DNA of 64,000 nt from CAVXNB01 sp963763085. Its GTDB lineage: Bacteria > Actinomycetota > Acidimicrobiia > Acidimicrobiales > Bog-793. Positions 45,465-55,427 of this stretch are shown here, one piece after another. Every line of letters begins with the position of its first letter. The first letter of the stretch is position 1. The stretch spans positions 620,001 through 684,000 of the forward strand of contig CAVXNB010000004.1 of NCBI GenBank assembly GCA_963763085.1. Direction: 5' to 3'. A program made the position numbers and the translations under genes. Under the pieces are notes generated by a model, which was not told the origin of the DNA, did no database searches, and saw nothing but the letters and a program-made list of their open reading frames with translations.

Positions 45465-47438
45465 TCAGAACGGGACGTTCGTGGATGCGAACCAGACGTC
45501 GTCCGAGGTCAGGCCCTTCCAGCCGGCCGTCAAGGTGTAGCCGTCACGCCAATGAGGGCGTCGCGTTCGTGAGGGCTGCGGTTCGAACTCCTGGGAGCCC
45601 GACGCCCCTTTCTGCATGAGGGGCCACGAGCGGCGTAGCCGATCTTGTTGGTGGTCCGGCCTCCCACGCCACATAGACGCATCGCCCATCGAGGCGACGC
45701 GGGCGCGGCGGCGTCGGCGCGGCGGGCACGGTGCCCTGCGCAGCACGGTCGTCGAGCGGGAGGTACCCGATCGTGTTGTTGGCGTTGGTCCAGGCCACGA
45801 TCAAAGTGTCGAGGTTGGTCGAGAACGTGACCGCGGGTCCGTAGGGGGTGATGATGGGGTCGCCCTTCGCGGTCAGGACCTTCGTCGGGGCGCTCCAGGT
45901 AGACAGGCCCGTCTTCTCGGTCGAGTTGACCGTGTCGTTCCCGTCGGTCCAGGTGATGAACGGCAGGCCGACGTGCTCGTGATCGCCGGCGCGTTGAACG
46001 TGACGGCGAACGTCAGTTGCTGCTGGGGAGCCCAGAGCTTGCCGTTGAACGAGGAGAACCAGACGTTCGCCGCCCCGGTCGAGGCTCCCTTCCACGCCAG
46101 GATCAGGTTCGGGCCGTCGGCTGCCAACGACGGCCCCGCGCTGGACAGGGCTGCGCCGGGTCTGTCCCCGCCCCAGGCCACCTGTCTCGCGATCGCCCAC
46201 GTCGATCCGTTGAAGCTCGAATAGAACACCTCGTAGCCGCTCGCCATGTCGGTCCAGACCGCGTACAGCCTGCCTCGAGATAGGCGAACGACGGGCCGAG
46301 GACGGTTTGGCGACGCCGGTCGGGCCGCCGTTGGGCCCTGGCCAGGTCACGGTGGACTGATCGGTCCACCCGGGCGTGATCGCGATCGCGTCCGGGGCCT
46401 TGCCGACGTGGATCGGGGCGCCGGGCGTCGAGGTCGCCGTGTCGATCGGAGTGACCGTGTTGGATCCCGAGTTGGCCACGTACACGGTGGACCCGTCCGG
46501 GGTCACTGCGAGACCCATCGGCGAGGTACCGACGAATATCGCCGTGCCGGCTGTCCCGCCGGCGGTGTTGATCGGGGTGACGAGGTTCTCCGCGAAGTCG
46601 GTGACGTAAGCCGTCGCCCCGTCCGGTGACACGGCCACGTCGCGGGGGTAGGCGCCGACGGGGATCGCCGTGCCTCTCGTACCCGTGGCCGTGGTGATCG
46701 GTGTCACCGTGTCGGCCGAGAAGTTCGTGACGTAGCTCGTCGTGCCGTCGGGCGAGATCGTGATCGACGTGGGATCGGTCCTGACTCCGGTCGGCGTTCC
46801 CTGGACGTGATTGTCGAAGGTGTTGATCTCGACGACGTTGCCCCAGGTCTGGCTCGTCACGTAGACGGGCGAGCCGAGTGGCGCGATGGCGATCGCGTCG
46901 GGATGCGTGGACGAGCCCGGGTGAACCGAGGTGTCGATGCCGATCGAGGCGCCGGCCTTGTTCTTGGAGAGATTGATCGGCGTCACCGAGCTGGAGCCGA
47001 AGTTGGCGACGTATGCGGTCGTGCCGTCGGGCGTGATCGCGATGGCGTCCGGGTGCAGCCCGACGCCGATGGCCTTGCCGGCTTTGCCGGTGGCGAGGTT
47101 GATCGGCGTGACGTTGTTCGACCCCCAGTTGGCGACATAGGCGGTGGCGCCGTTCGGGGTGATGGCGATCGCGTCCGGCTCTGAGCCGACGTGGATCGCG
47201 GTGCCCGGCACATTGCTGGTGGTGTTGATCGGGGTGACGGAGTTCGACGCCCAGTTCGTGACGTACGCCGTGCCGGCGAGCAGCGTCGTCGCCCCGGCGG
47301 GTCCGCCCCCGGGGGCACCGAGGATGAGACCGATGCTCACGGCGGGACCGACGATCACGAGCGCGACAGGCGGCGACGCGCGCGGTCGCGGCCGCTCCAC
47401 CGGCGCCGCCCGGCGGTCGTGGTGAGGTCTCGTCGCAT
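45465..47438 (-). pseudogene. Secreted YVTN/NHL-type beta-propeller protein, multiply frameshifted
   Basis: Fourth gene of a minus-strand operon. ATG 47438, AGGGG upstream and a basic start 'MRRDLTTTAGRRR' lead, after a frame change near 47405, into a signal-like segment. GTG 47400 is the alternative start. Seven repeats follow with 'AYVANWGSNNVTPIN' and 'DAIAITPDGTT' motifs, forming a seven-bladed propeller (about residues 42-330). A second domain has 'VWFSSFNGKLWAP' and 'ITWTDGNDTVN' motifs, sialidase/BNR-like. The frame changes again near 46320, 46280, 45965 and 45715, so the end 'GWKGLTSDDVWFASTNVPF' is in another frame. No single product is made unless errors explain this. Confidence 0.6.
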
Positions 47439-47452
47439 GGAGTGTCCCCTTC

Positions 47453-50400
47453 TCAACCGAGCGGGATGTGGACGACGAACGGCCGGCGATAGGAGGTGTC
47501 GACCACGGCCGGCGCCGTCGATCCGGTGTAGAAATCGATCTCGCTGATGCGGAGCCGGAATTTCGACAACGGGCCCTTCGGGATCGGCACCTCTCCCGCC
47601 CAGGAGACGTAGGCGCCGTTGTCGCCTGGGGCCGGGAGCATCACTGGACGGGTTCCGGGCGCCGCCGTCCAGGCGAAGTCGCCGCCGAGCCCCGTCGAGG
47701 TGTCCTGCACCTGTACCTCGACGACCATCGTCGGTCCTCCGTAGGTCTCGGGCGCGTCCTGGGTCGGTGAGATGCCGCTGTAGGTGTCTCCCGGCGTCTT
47801 GAACACGGCGGGCCGCCACCCGACATAGCCCCACCCCGTGACCTGGACCTGAACCGTCCCGGCGGTCGAGCCGGTCGTCACGAGCACCGACCGGTCGGGT
47901 ACGGGCTGCGCGATCGACGCAAGGGCGACGGTAGAGACCTCGACCCCGTCGAGCGACCACGGTTGGAAGCGCGCCAGTGCGAGGCGGGCGAACATCGGCG
48001 GGTAGGCACCGTCAGGGCCGAGGTCGCCGAAGGCAAGACCGACGTCCGCGAACCACAGGCGGGTGTGCCGATCGAAGCGGACCTCGAAGGGCCAGATGCG
48101 GTACTTGGCGCCGCTCGTGTCCTCGAGGAGAGACAGCTCCGGCGGTGCCGCGTACGCCGGCGCGCCCCGGCACCGTCGGCACGAGGGTCTGGTTGAGGAA
48201 CGAACCGATGCCCGTGAAGCTTCCCCAGTCGGAAAAGAGGGCGTCGTAGATCGGGTCGGCGCCGACCACGCTCGTGTAGGCCTGCTGCTTCGCGTCCGGC
48301 AGCTGATCGTCGAGCCGCGTGACGACGCCGAGCAACTCGCCGCCGCCCGAGGAGAACCACGGACGTTCGAGGTAGATACGGAGGAAGTTGCCCTGCCGTT
48401 GCTGCACGATCCCGAACGTCTCGAGCGACCCTCTCGGGGAAGACAGCGCCCAGGCCGGCACGACCCGGGCGATCGTCGGTGCGAGCGGGCGGGCGGTCGA
48501 GAGCACCTGGACCGGCGCCTTCGGCCCCGCCAGGGTGTCCGTCGGGATCCAGGAGACGTCGATGGTGTCGCCGCCGAACGAGGCGGCACCGGACGCGGTC
48601 GAGCGCGACGGTTCCGGCGGTCGCCTCGACGTGGAAGTACCTGGGAGGGAATCTCCCTCGCCAACACGCTGGGGTGGTCGCTCGGGATCGACAGGCGTAC
48701 CGAGGCGGCGTCGAGCCCGAGGGCGCTCACGGCCACCGGGGTCGTCCCGGTGAAGTTGACGGTCGTGGTCTTGCGGAAGTAGCCGTTGAACCGGCTCGTG
48801 CCGACCGCCTGGTACCCGACGAGATGGTGCTTGGTGTCGCCGAAGTCCTGCGTGGCCGCCGCCTCGGCGGCATCGAGCTTGAAGTCGGTGTCGACGGTGA
48901 GCTTGAAGGCGTTTGCCGAGTGCGGCTGGAGCTCAGGCGCTGGCTTGGCGATGTCGTCGACCGGATCCACCCAGGTGGCGAGGAAGTCGAGGCTGGAGGT
49001 GCTCTTGATGTCGACGACGAACGTCGGGTCGACGAGCTGGGCTTTCGTCGAACCGAGCCCGCGGCGGGTCTCGGGCGTCCCGAACGTGGGCGCCAGCAGC
49101 GGGAGCCGGACAGCGTGGATCATCGTCAAGATGCGGGACGGCGACAGCTGCCACAAGAGCCCGTCGCGGGCGGCGATGGCGAGCTCGGCGAGCAGTTTTG
49201 GATTGATGCCGGAATCGGCAAGCCACTGCCACGGCCCGAGGACGTAGAACCCGAGCAGCTTGCCGGCCGGGCCTAGCGCCCCGGCGACGAGTGTGCTCGA
49301 CATCGCGACTTCGGCGGTCTCGGCCGGCGGGAGCGTGATCGTCTCGACCGGCGAGTCGGTCGGGGTGCCGGGGGTGTAGCTCTCGCCTGGTGTTGCTCCG
49401 GCCTGGAGGACGAGCAGGAGGGGCTCGGGATCGGGCCAGCGGCCGCGCCCAGAGCCGGACGACCGGTCCCGTCGTGCCCGGGACGCCGACCATCGCCACC
49501 CCGGTCGAGAGCGGGTCGGGAATCCAGGGGACCGCCAACTTGGTCGCGCTCGGGAAATAGGGGGTGCCGACATTGGGACTGCCCGTGGAGTTGAAGTTGG
49601 CGCCGTAGAACGCGACGCCGGGGACGTCGTTCAACCGCGCCGGATCGCGGGTGTCGAGGAAGTCGAACGTGGCCGGCGCACCGCTCGGCGGAGCGGCGGG
49701 ATCGGGCGGGGCACCTTCGACGAACCCGTCGAGCATGCCGTGCTCCTCGGCCATCAGCTCGGACACCTTCGGGGCGAACACCCACCGCCCGTTCGGCGGC
49801 ACGGGGTTCACCTGATCGTCCAGGATGACCATGAGCTGGGTCCCCTCACCGGGCGCCGGCAGCTGGATCGCCGCCAGCTGTGGTGACTCGACCGGCTCGA
49901 AGCGAAGGTGCGGCGTCTCCGACGTCGCCGTCGAGGCGTCGGGCGAAGTCACCTCGATGCCGTTGCCGGCAAGGTCCGCAGCCCGGGCGCGGAACCGGTA
50001 GAGGTCTCCGAAACGGAGCTTCGGTAGCAGCCGGCCCGCGGTGGTCGGCGCAGCCACGGTGACCGAGAGCAGGGGAGGGAGGCCGACTGCGCCTGGCTCG
50101 GTCGGCGGGACCGGGTTGCTCCCGCCGTCCTGCAGCTCGGTTCCTGAACCGACGCCCGATTTGCCGGGCCGCTCGGCGACGAGGCTCCACCCCTTCCAGC
50201 GGGCGATGCGCTCGTGGGCGTAGAGGTCCGGCGGTGTCGGCACCGAGGCTCCGAAGGCACCGGTGTGGTGGTTGTACTTGACGAGCCCGGTCGGCTGGCT
50301 GAGAGCGGCAGAGACCGATCCCTCGTCCTCGATCTCGATGACATGCTCGGGCTTGCCGAGCCGGTAGGTGCCGGCCCGGAAGCACAACGACCGCCATGCC

Positions 50401-51596
50401 GGCGACGGCTCGGAGGTGGTCAGCACGTCGAAACGGTGGCCCCGGATGAGGTCCTCTGCGTGGAAGGTCGGAAGCGGACCCGTCCCGTGTGCGGCGATGT
50501 AGGACGCGATGACGGCATTGTTGGCCTTCTGCGAGGTCACGAGGTCGGTCAGGTCGCGCCCGGAGCCCTTGGAGGGCTGCTCGGCCCAGCCGTTCCAGAT
50601 CACCGACAGGCCGGCGGAGCGCAGTGCCGGCGTCGCGTGGGCGTGCTCGAGGCCGCAGGTTTCGTCTGCGCCATCTCGGTCGCGAGCGCGTTGACGCGGT
50701 CGGCCGCTCCGTCGGTGTCGAGCTCGACGACCGCGAAGCGGGCGGGGTCGTTCAAGCTCGAGCATGCCGTTGGCGTAGTCCGGGCCCCGCGACTTGGCGA
50801 GAAAATTGGCCGGCGTGACACGGCAGGCCGTGTACGGCGACACGTCCAAGGTGCCGTGCACCCGTGGCGCCGGGTCCCAGTGCGGGGTCACCTTGACCTT
50901 CGGGGTGGCGGAGAGGCCTGGCGGGACGCTGACCTCGAGGTCGAAGACGAGGCCGAGCTGGCGCATCAGCGCCGGGTAGGAGTTGAGCGAGCTCAAGATG
51001 GCGTGGAAGTCGAACGTCGGCACCGGTATGCGATGGCGCGGGTCGTGGACGGCGTCGGCCGGCACGGAATGGGGCAGATGGTGGAACCCGACGGCGGCGG
51101 TGACGTGGTCCCAACCGGGTCCACCGCGGCGGTTGTTCTCGTCGGCGGGAAGGTACTTCGACAGCAACCTGGCCGGCGGGAACGAGTAGGGGTCGCTCGT
51201 GGCGACCGCCGAGTAGAGGCCTCGCATGAAGGACTCGACCCCGGTGACGCTGAACGATTGCAGCGGAGCACCGGAGAGGTCCTTGAACTTCCACGGGTCC
51301 ACCCTCGTCTCGCGAGGTCGGAAGATGAGGGCCCACTTCGTCTCGTCCGGCGGCTCCGACGTGAGCTGCGCCGCGAGCGGAGCGTGACCTTCGAACGTGA
51401 CCGTGAACCGCAGGGCGCCACCGTGCTGGTGGGCGAGAGTCTCGGGCCAGTTGGCGAAGTCGAATGGCGTCAGCATCGGGGGGTGTGCCGAGCTCTCGAG
51501 CCGGGGCGCAGCGAACACCGACAGGGCGAGCGTGGTGCCGGGCACGGCCCACCCGTTGGGCAACGCGGTCCAGACGATGGCTTGGTCGAGGGTCAC
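47453..51596 (-). pseudogene. Giant protein of unknown function, about 1380 residues, frameshifted at about seven sites
   Basis: Third gene of the operon (14 bases before the propeller gene start). GTG at 51596 has GGGGGAG upstream. The N-terminal half is readable: 'FDFHAILSSLNSYPALMRQLGLVFDLEVS', 'TPALRSAGLSVIWNGW', 'HAEDLIRGHRFDV', 'DLYAHERIARWKGWSLVAERPGKS', and a C-terminal beta-rich half ending 'PAVVDTSYRRPFVVHIPLG'. I have the impression these blocks recur in large uncharacterised proteins of actinobacteria, myxobacteria and cyanobacteria, but cannot confirm or name the family. Frame changes lie near 50757, 50650, 49445, 48650, 48605 and 48160. The pieces remain in correct order and no substitution stop was noted within pieces. 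Confidence 0.55.
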
Positions 51597-51633
51597 GGTC
51601 TGGCTCCCCCACGGTCCACGGCGAGCGGTCTCA

Positions 51634-54144
51634 TCAGGCGAAGGCCGAGCAGTAGCGTGCCCAGGTGGTCTTGCTCAGGACGTCACCGAAGGCGGGGTAG
51701 GGCGAGGGGGTCTCGGGCGGCGTGGCGTGGGCTTGGAGTGCCGGGCGCTCGGCACCCCGGATGGAGGGATCGGCGTTCGAGCCGCCGGCGAATTGTTTCT
51801 TGACCGTGATCGGCACCGGGATGGAGAACATGAAGACCGGTACGTCCACGATCATCGTCGCCGTGCCCGTGAGATAGCTCTGGCCGCCGATCGAGGCATA
51901 CGTGAGAGTGATGTCGAGCTCGAGCCCGATGCTGAGGATGCCGAGCACGGTGATGCCACCGTTGAGCTGGACGAAAGCCGTCAAGCTCGTCATGCCGGGG
52001 GGCATCGCGCTGCTCGACGCGTAGGAGAAAGTGAACCCCGCGGCGAGCGTGATGCCACCCGAGGCGACCCCGAGGTCGAGCGCGAGCTGGCCCTCGAACT
52101 GGATCGAGACCGTCAGGGTCTCCACCCCGTGCAGCCCGAAGCCGGCGAGGAAATAGCCGCCGCCCCCGAAGATCATCACCGTGACGGTGAACGGGTTCTC
52201 GGCACTCGCGAATCCGAAGTTCATCAGCATCGGCCCGCCGAGGAACGGGATGCTCAGCCCCGCCGTCATGCCGAGCCCCTGGATGTTGACGATGCCGACG
52301 CCGATGGACGGCAGGCTGATCGAGAAGTTCGCAGTGACCCCGCTCGGCGTGACCGTGACCGTGAAGCCGCCGCCGCCGAGATCGTTCAGGAATTGCTCGA
52401 GCGTGTTCAGGAACGAGAGCGGTCCCTCGAAGGTGATGTTCCCGATCTGGGTGTCGACGTCCGGCTTGGTGCCCGAGGCGGATGTGAAGCTCATCGAAGT
52501 GAACGGGACGCTGAAGACCGAGATGTCGACGGTGAACGGGTCGACGTTGCCCTGCACGGTGTAGGTCGATGCTCCGGTGGTGGGGATGACCGTCACGGCG
52601 GTCATGGTGAAATTGCCGGCGCCGTCCGGGTCGGGTGTGAACTGGATCCCGTCGATCGTGTTGTCCTGGAGCTGCGCCTGCAGTTCGTAGGTCACCGTGC
52701 GCGTCCCGGTGGCGGCGTCGAGCTCGTCGGTGATGACCGGTGTCTGCTGGGGATTCAGGAACTTGCCGAGGATCGACGACAGCGGGATGGCGCCGAGGAT
52801 CTGGCTCAGCAGCGAGTTGAAGTAGGTCTTCGGGTCGATCTTGCCCTGTTTGGCATAGTCGTCGAGCCCACCGGGGCCACCGATGGCACCGGCGTGAGCC
52901 GAGAGCCCGGTGAGCGTCGCGTTCGGCGTCCCGATGCCACCGACCGCGTCGCTGTGCCCGAACGTCATCGACGGCGGCGAGCTCAGCGCCGCGTAGACGA
53001 GGCCGAGGTTGGTGGCGCCATAGCCGACGTTCGTGGCGCTCTCGACGTAGCGCGAGTACGGATGGATGCCGACGCCACCGAGGTTCAGCGGGTCGTCGGA
53101 GTCGTTGAGATCACCCCGGGTGAGCGCTTCGACGGCCGTCAGCCGCACGTGTGCGCTCGAGATCGTCGGGTAGAACGCCGGCTGGTCGATCGCCTTGAGC
53201 GACGCCGGGGACTGGGTCTCCGGTGCGGTCGTCGAAGCGTTCGGGTCGTTCACCTGCGTCGCCGCGCCGAGGAAGATCGCGATGGTGGGAAGCGTGGTCG
53301 CCCCCGGGTGCCCGCTCGCCTCGACGGCGAAGCGCACCTTACGACCCTCGAACTTCATCAACCGGGTGAACGTCGCGTTGGTCAGGGACAGCTTGTTGTA
53401 GGCCTCGGCGATGTACTGGGTCATCGTCGAGTCGTACTGGCTGCCGGCGTAGTCGGTCGACTTGTCGAGATCGGGGTCGCCCTCGATGAAGACGAGGGGC
53501 ATGTTGAGCGACGTCGAGTTGCCGGCCGCGTCGGTGAGCACGAGTGGCCACAGCACGTCGTGGCCGTTCGCCTGCGGGAATCCCCACACGGCGAACGGCA
53601 GGGTCGTGTGCTTGGGGAGCTTGAGCGGGAACGTCTTACAGGCCGGGGTGTCCAGGTGGGGCGAGGTCCTTGCCGCAATGCGGACCGACGAGAAGGGCCA
53701 GCCCCTGCCTGAGAACGCCTGGCCCGGCGCCGGGTACGACTTGGACTGCTCGACGATCCTGATGTAGGTGATCTCCTGCAGGTAGGCGACGACGAGCTCG
53801 GAGTTGTTCGGGTCGAACGCGAAGATGCGCTCGACGATCGTGACGAGAACGGCCCGATGCCCGGTCGGGAACATGTACCCGCGGTGCACGAGCTTGACGT
53901 AGTGGTCCCGTCCCTGGTTCGTCTCCTGGCGCCAGAAGATGAGGGACGCCGCGTTCGGCCAAACCCCTTCGAGCGACAGGGTGGCGCCGAGAGCGCTCAG
54001 CTCGACGTCCTCTGCGTCGACGTAGCCGCCGCCGTCGATCTGGAAATTCGCCGAATTTGTGACGATCTCCCAGCGGTCCTCGGCCGTGAGGCTCGTGACG
54101 TCGAAGGCCGGCCCGAGCGGCGGCGTCTTCCGCGGCCTCAGCAC
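51634..54144 (-). CDS. Uncharacterised 836-residue protein, beta-rich, partner of the giant protein
   Basis: Second gene of the operon, intact. GTG 54144 has GAGGAG ten bases upstream. The N-terminal block 'GRDHYVKLVHRGYMFPTGHR' lies near 'EDVELSALGATLSLEGVWP', then a middle domain, and a C-terminal region of short alternating hydrophobic strands with Gly ('MIFGGGGYFLAGFGLHGVETL', 'LALDLGVASGGITLAAGF'). No signal peptide or helix spanning a membrane. It resembles a beta-barrel or a spiral shell. I believe similar blocks occur in unnamed proteins that are paired with the giant type. Function unknown; probable partner of the giant and Tat products. Confidence 0.6.
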   Translation of the reverse strand: MLRPRKTPPLGPAFDVTSLTAEDRWEIVTNSANFQIDGGGYVDAEDVELSALGATLSLEGVWPNAASLIFWRQETNQGRDHYVKLVHRGYMFPTGHRAVLVTIVERIFAFDPNNSELVVAYLQEITYIRIVEQSKSYPAPGQAFSGRGWPFSSVRIAARTSPHLDTPACKTFPLKLPKHTTLPFAVWGFPQANGHDVLWPLVLTDAAGNSTSLNMPLVFIEGDPDLDKSTDYAGSQYDSTMTQYIAEAYNKLSLTNATFTRLMKFEGRKVRFAVEASGHPGATTLPTIAIFLGAATQVNDPNASTTAPETQSPASLKAIDQPAFYPTISSAHVRLTAVEALTRGDLNDSDDPLNLGGVGIHPYSRYVESATNVGYGATNLGLVYAALSSPPSMTFGHSDAVGGIGTPNATLTGLSAHAGAIGGPGGLDDYAKQGKIDPKTYFNSLLSQILGAIPLSSILGKFLNPQQTPVITDELDAATGTRTVTYELQAQLQDNTIDGIQFTPDPDGAGNFTMTAVTVIPTTGASTYTVQGNVDPFTVDISVFSVPFTSMSFTSASGTKPDVDTQIGNITFEGPLSFLNTLEQFLNDLGGGGFTVTVTPSGVTANFSISLPSIGVGIVNIQGLGMTAGLSIPFLGGPMLMNFGFASAENPFTVTVMIFGGGGYFLAGFGLHGVETLTVSIQFEGQLALDLGVASGGITLAAGFTFSYASSSAMPPGMTSLTAFVQLNGGITVLGILSIGLELDITLTYASIGGQSYLTGTATMIVDVPVFMFSIPVPITVKKQFAGGSNADPSIRGAERPALQAHATPPETPSPYPAFGDVLSKTTWARYCSAFA

Positions 54145-54151
54145 TTCGTCA

Positions 54152-55212
54152 TCACTCCTCGGCCGGGATCCGGGAGGTGTTCGGCGTCGCGAAGTACTTC
54201 TCGTTGTCGAGGACCGCGATCACGTGTCCCATGCTGTTCGTCTTCGTCCACGGCACCCAGGTCGACACGCCCGAGCCGGAGTAGGCGGCGTACAGCTCGA
54301 GCTCCCGGCACCAGACCGCCGACACCTGCGGCTCGAGCGGCTCGACTCGCCACCACATGGGCGCCGTGCGTCCGCACCTCGTCGTAGGTGAGCGTGGCGG
54401 TCCAGCACTCGGTGACGCCGTCGGCGGACACTGCCGGTTGGATCGTCCCGGCGAACGAGGTCTTCCAGCTCGTCGTCACCACGCCGGTTCTCGATCTGAT
54501 CACGCCGGGGTTCACGACCGGCGAGAGGTAGAGCCCGTAGGGGCATTCGATCGTCGTCGTGTTGCCGGCCGGGAACGAGGGCAGGGGAGGCTTGCCGTCC
54601 ACGAGATTGTCCATCACCGCGACGGGTGGCACGAGCAGCGTCCACGTGCTCCAGTCGAGAAGGTCGTCCACGGTCATCGTCGGAAGCGGGATCGTGACAC
54701 CCTTGCGGATCGAGAACGCCAGCTGGCTCGGCCCGGACAGCACCGACAAGCGTCGGCGGCGAGTTCAACGTGTTCTTGGGCGGCGGGTAGGACTTCTCGT
54801 TGTAAACGGCCTCGCCGATCGCCTGCGGGGGAAACTGGACGATGATCCAGTTGTCGACCGTCGTCGGCACGAGCGAGACGAGAGTGCTCGACTTCTCGAT
54901 CTTGAACCCATAGAAACCGAAGTCCAGCAGCAACAAGTCGCTGTCCCTCTCACAGTGGATGATGATCCCGTTGCCCTGGCCGGTCGAATGCGGCGACGGC
55001 GTCTCGTCGACCATGCGGACGGCCACGCCGTCCAGGTACCGCGCCACGGGTGTCGAGGAGAAGGTCGCCACATAGGCGGCTGCCGCGGCCGCGGCGCTGC
55101 TGCCCAGCAACGTTCGCCGGCTCAGCGTGAGCTGTTCGGCTTGATCGTCCGGCGCCGCCGGCTCGGGCTCGCCTGGCGAGGCGCCCCGGCTGGTGCTGGC
55201 GGCGGATTCCAC
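54152..55212 (-). pseudogene. Tat-exported protein of unknown function, two frameshifts
   Basis: First gene of the operon, directly after the operator/promoter. GTG at 55212. The N-terminus carries a twin-arginine signal: 'LTLSRRTLLGSSAAAAAAAYVATFSS' (SRRTLL with an Ala-rich core) at about residues 29-54. The mature part has 'GIIIHCERDSDLLLLDFGFYGFKIE', then after a frame change near 54745 'TIECPYGLYLSPVVNPGVI', and after another near 54355 'VEPLEPQVSAVWCRELELYAAYS' to the stop at 54152. Total length if joined is about 350. The APYxLxLSP-type block may match the same unnamed family as its neighbours. Confidence 0.6.
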
Positions 55213-55220
55213 TTCCGAAA

Positions 55221-55264
55221 AACCTACCCAGACCCCGATCGCGCGTCTTCAGTAGTACCTACTG
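55221..55264 (-). promoter_or_regulatory. Operator plus promoter of the four-gene operon
   Basis: Read on the minus strand: dyad CAGTAGGTACTACTG (55250-55264), then AAGACG as the -35 ending at 55244, 17-bp spacer, -10 TAGGTT (55221-55226), 8 bases, GTG 55212. The same arrangement is upstream of the small gene at 58301. The dyad directly abuts the -35, as for a class II activator. Confidence 0.75.
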
Positions 55265-55427
55265 CATTTCAAGCCAGCGACCCTTTGGCTCTGGCGCAGC
55301 CAGGTCCCATGCGAGAACATGGGGCCGGCGGACCGGGCCGCCGGCCAGACGTCGCAACTCGGCCCACCCACCCCCCTTCGTCGGCGCCGAGCGGACCATG
55401 AGACCGCCAAGCGGTGAGGAGACCTCG
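55265..55427. other. Intergenic region upstream of the LAL regulator
   Basis: 163 bases between the operator and the regulator ATG. It contains GGTGAGGAG seven bases before the start. No second dyad is seen. The region between the two divergent genes totals 215 bases. Confidence 0.4.

Noticed and set aside
45616..46224. A plus-strand open frame in the propeller region
   Set aside because: Opposite strand of the frameshifted propeller gene; no start signal or motif.
51397..53712. A 771-codon plus-strand open frame opposite the 836-residue gene
   Set aside because: Arg/Glu/Asp/Val-rich composition without domains is typical of antisense frames in GC-rich DNA, and the minus-strand gene has a ribosome binding site and conserved-looking blocks.
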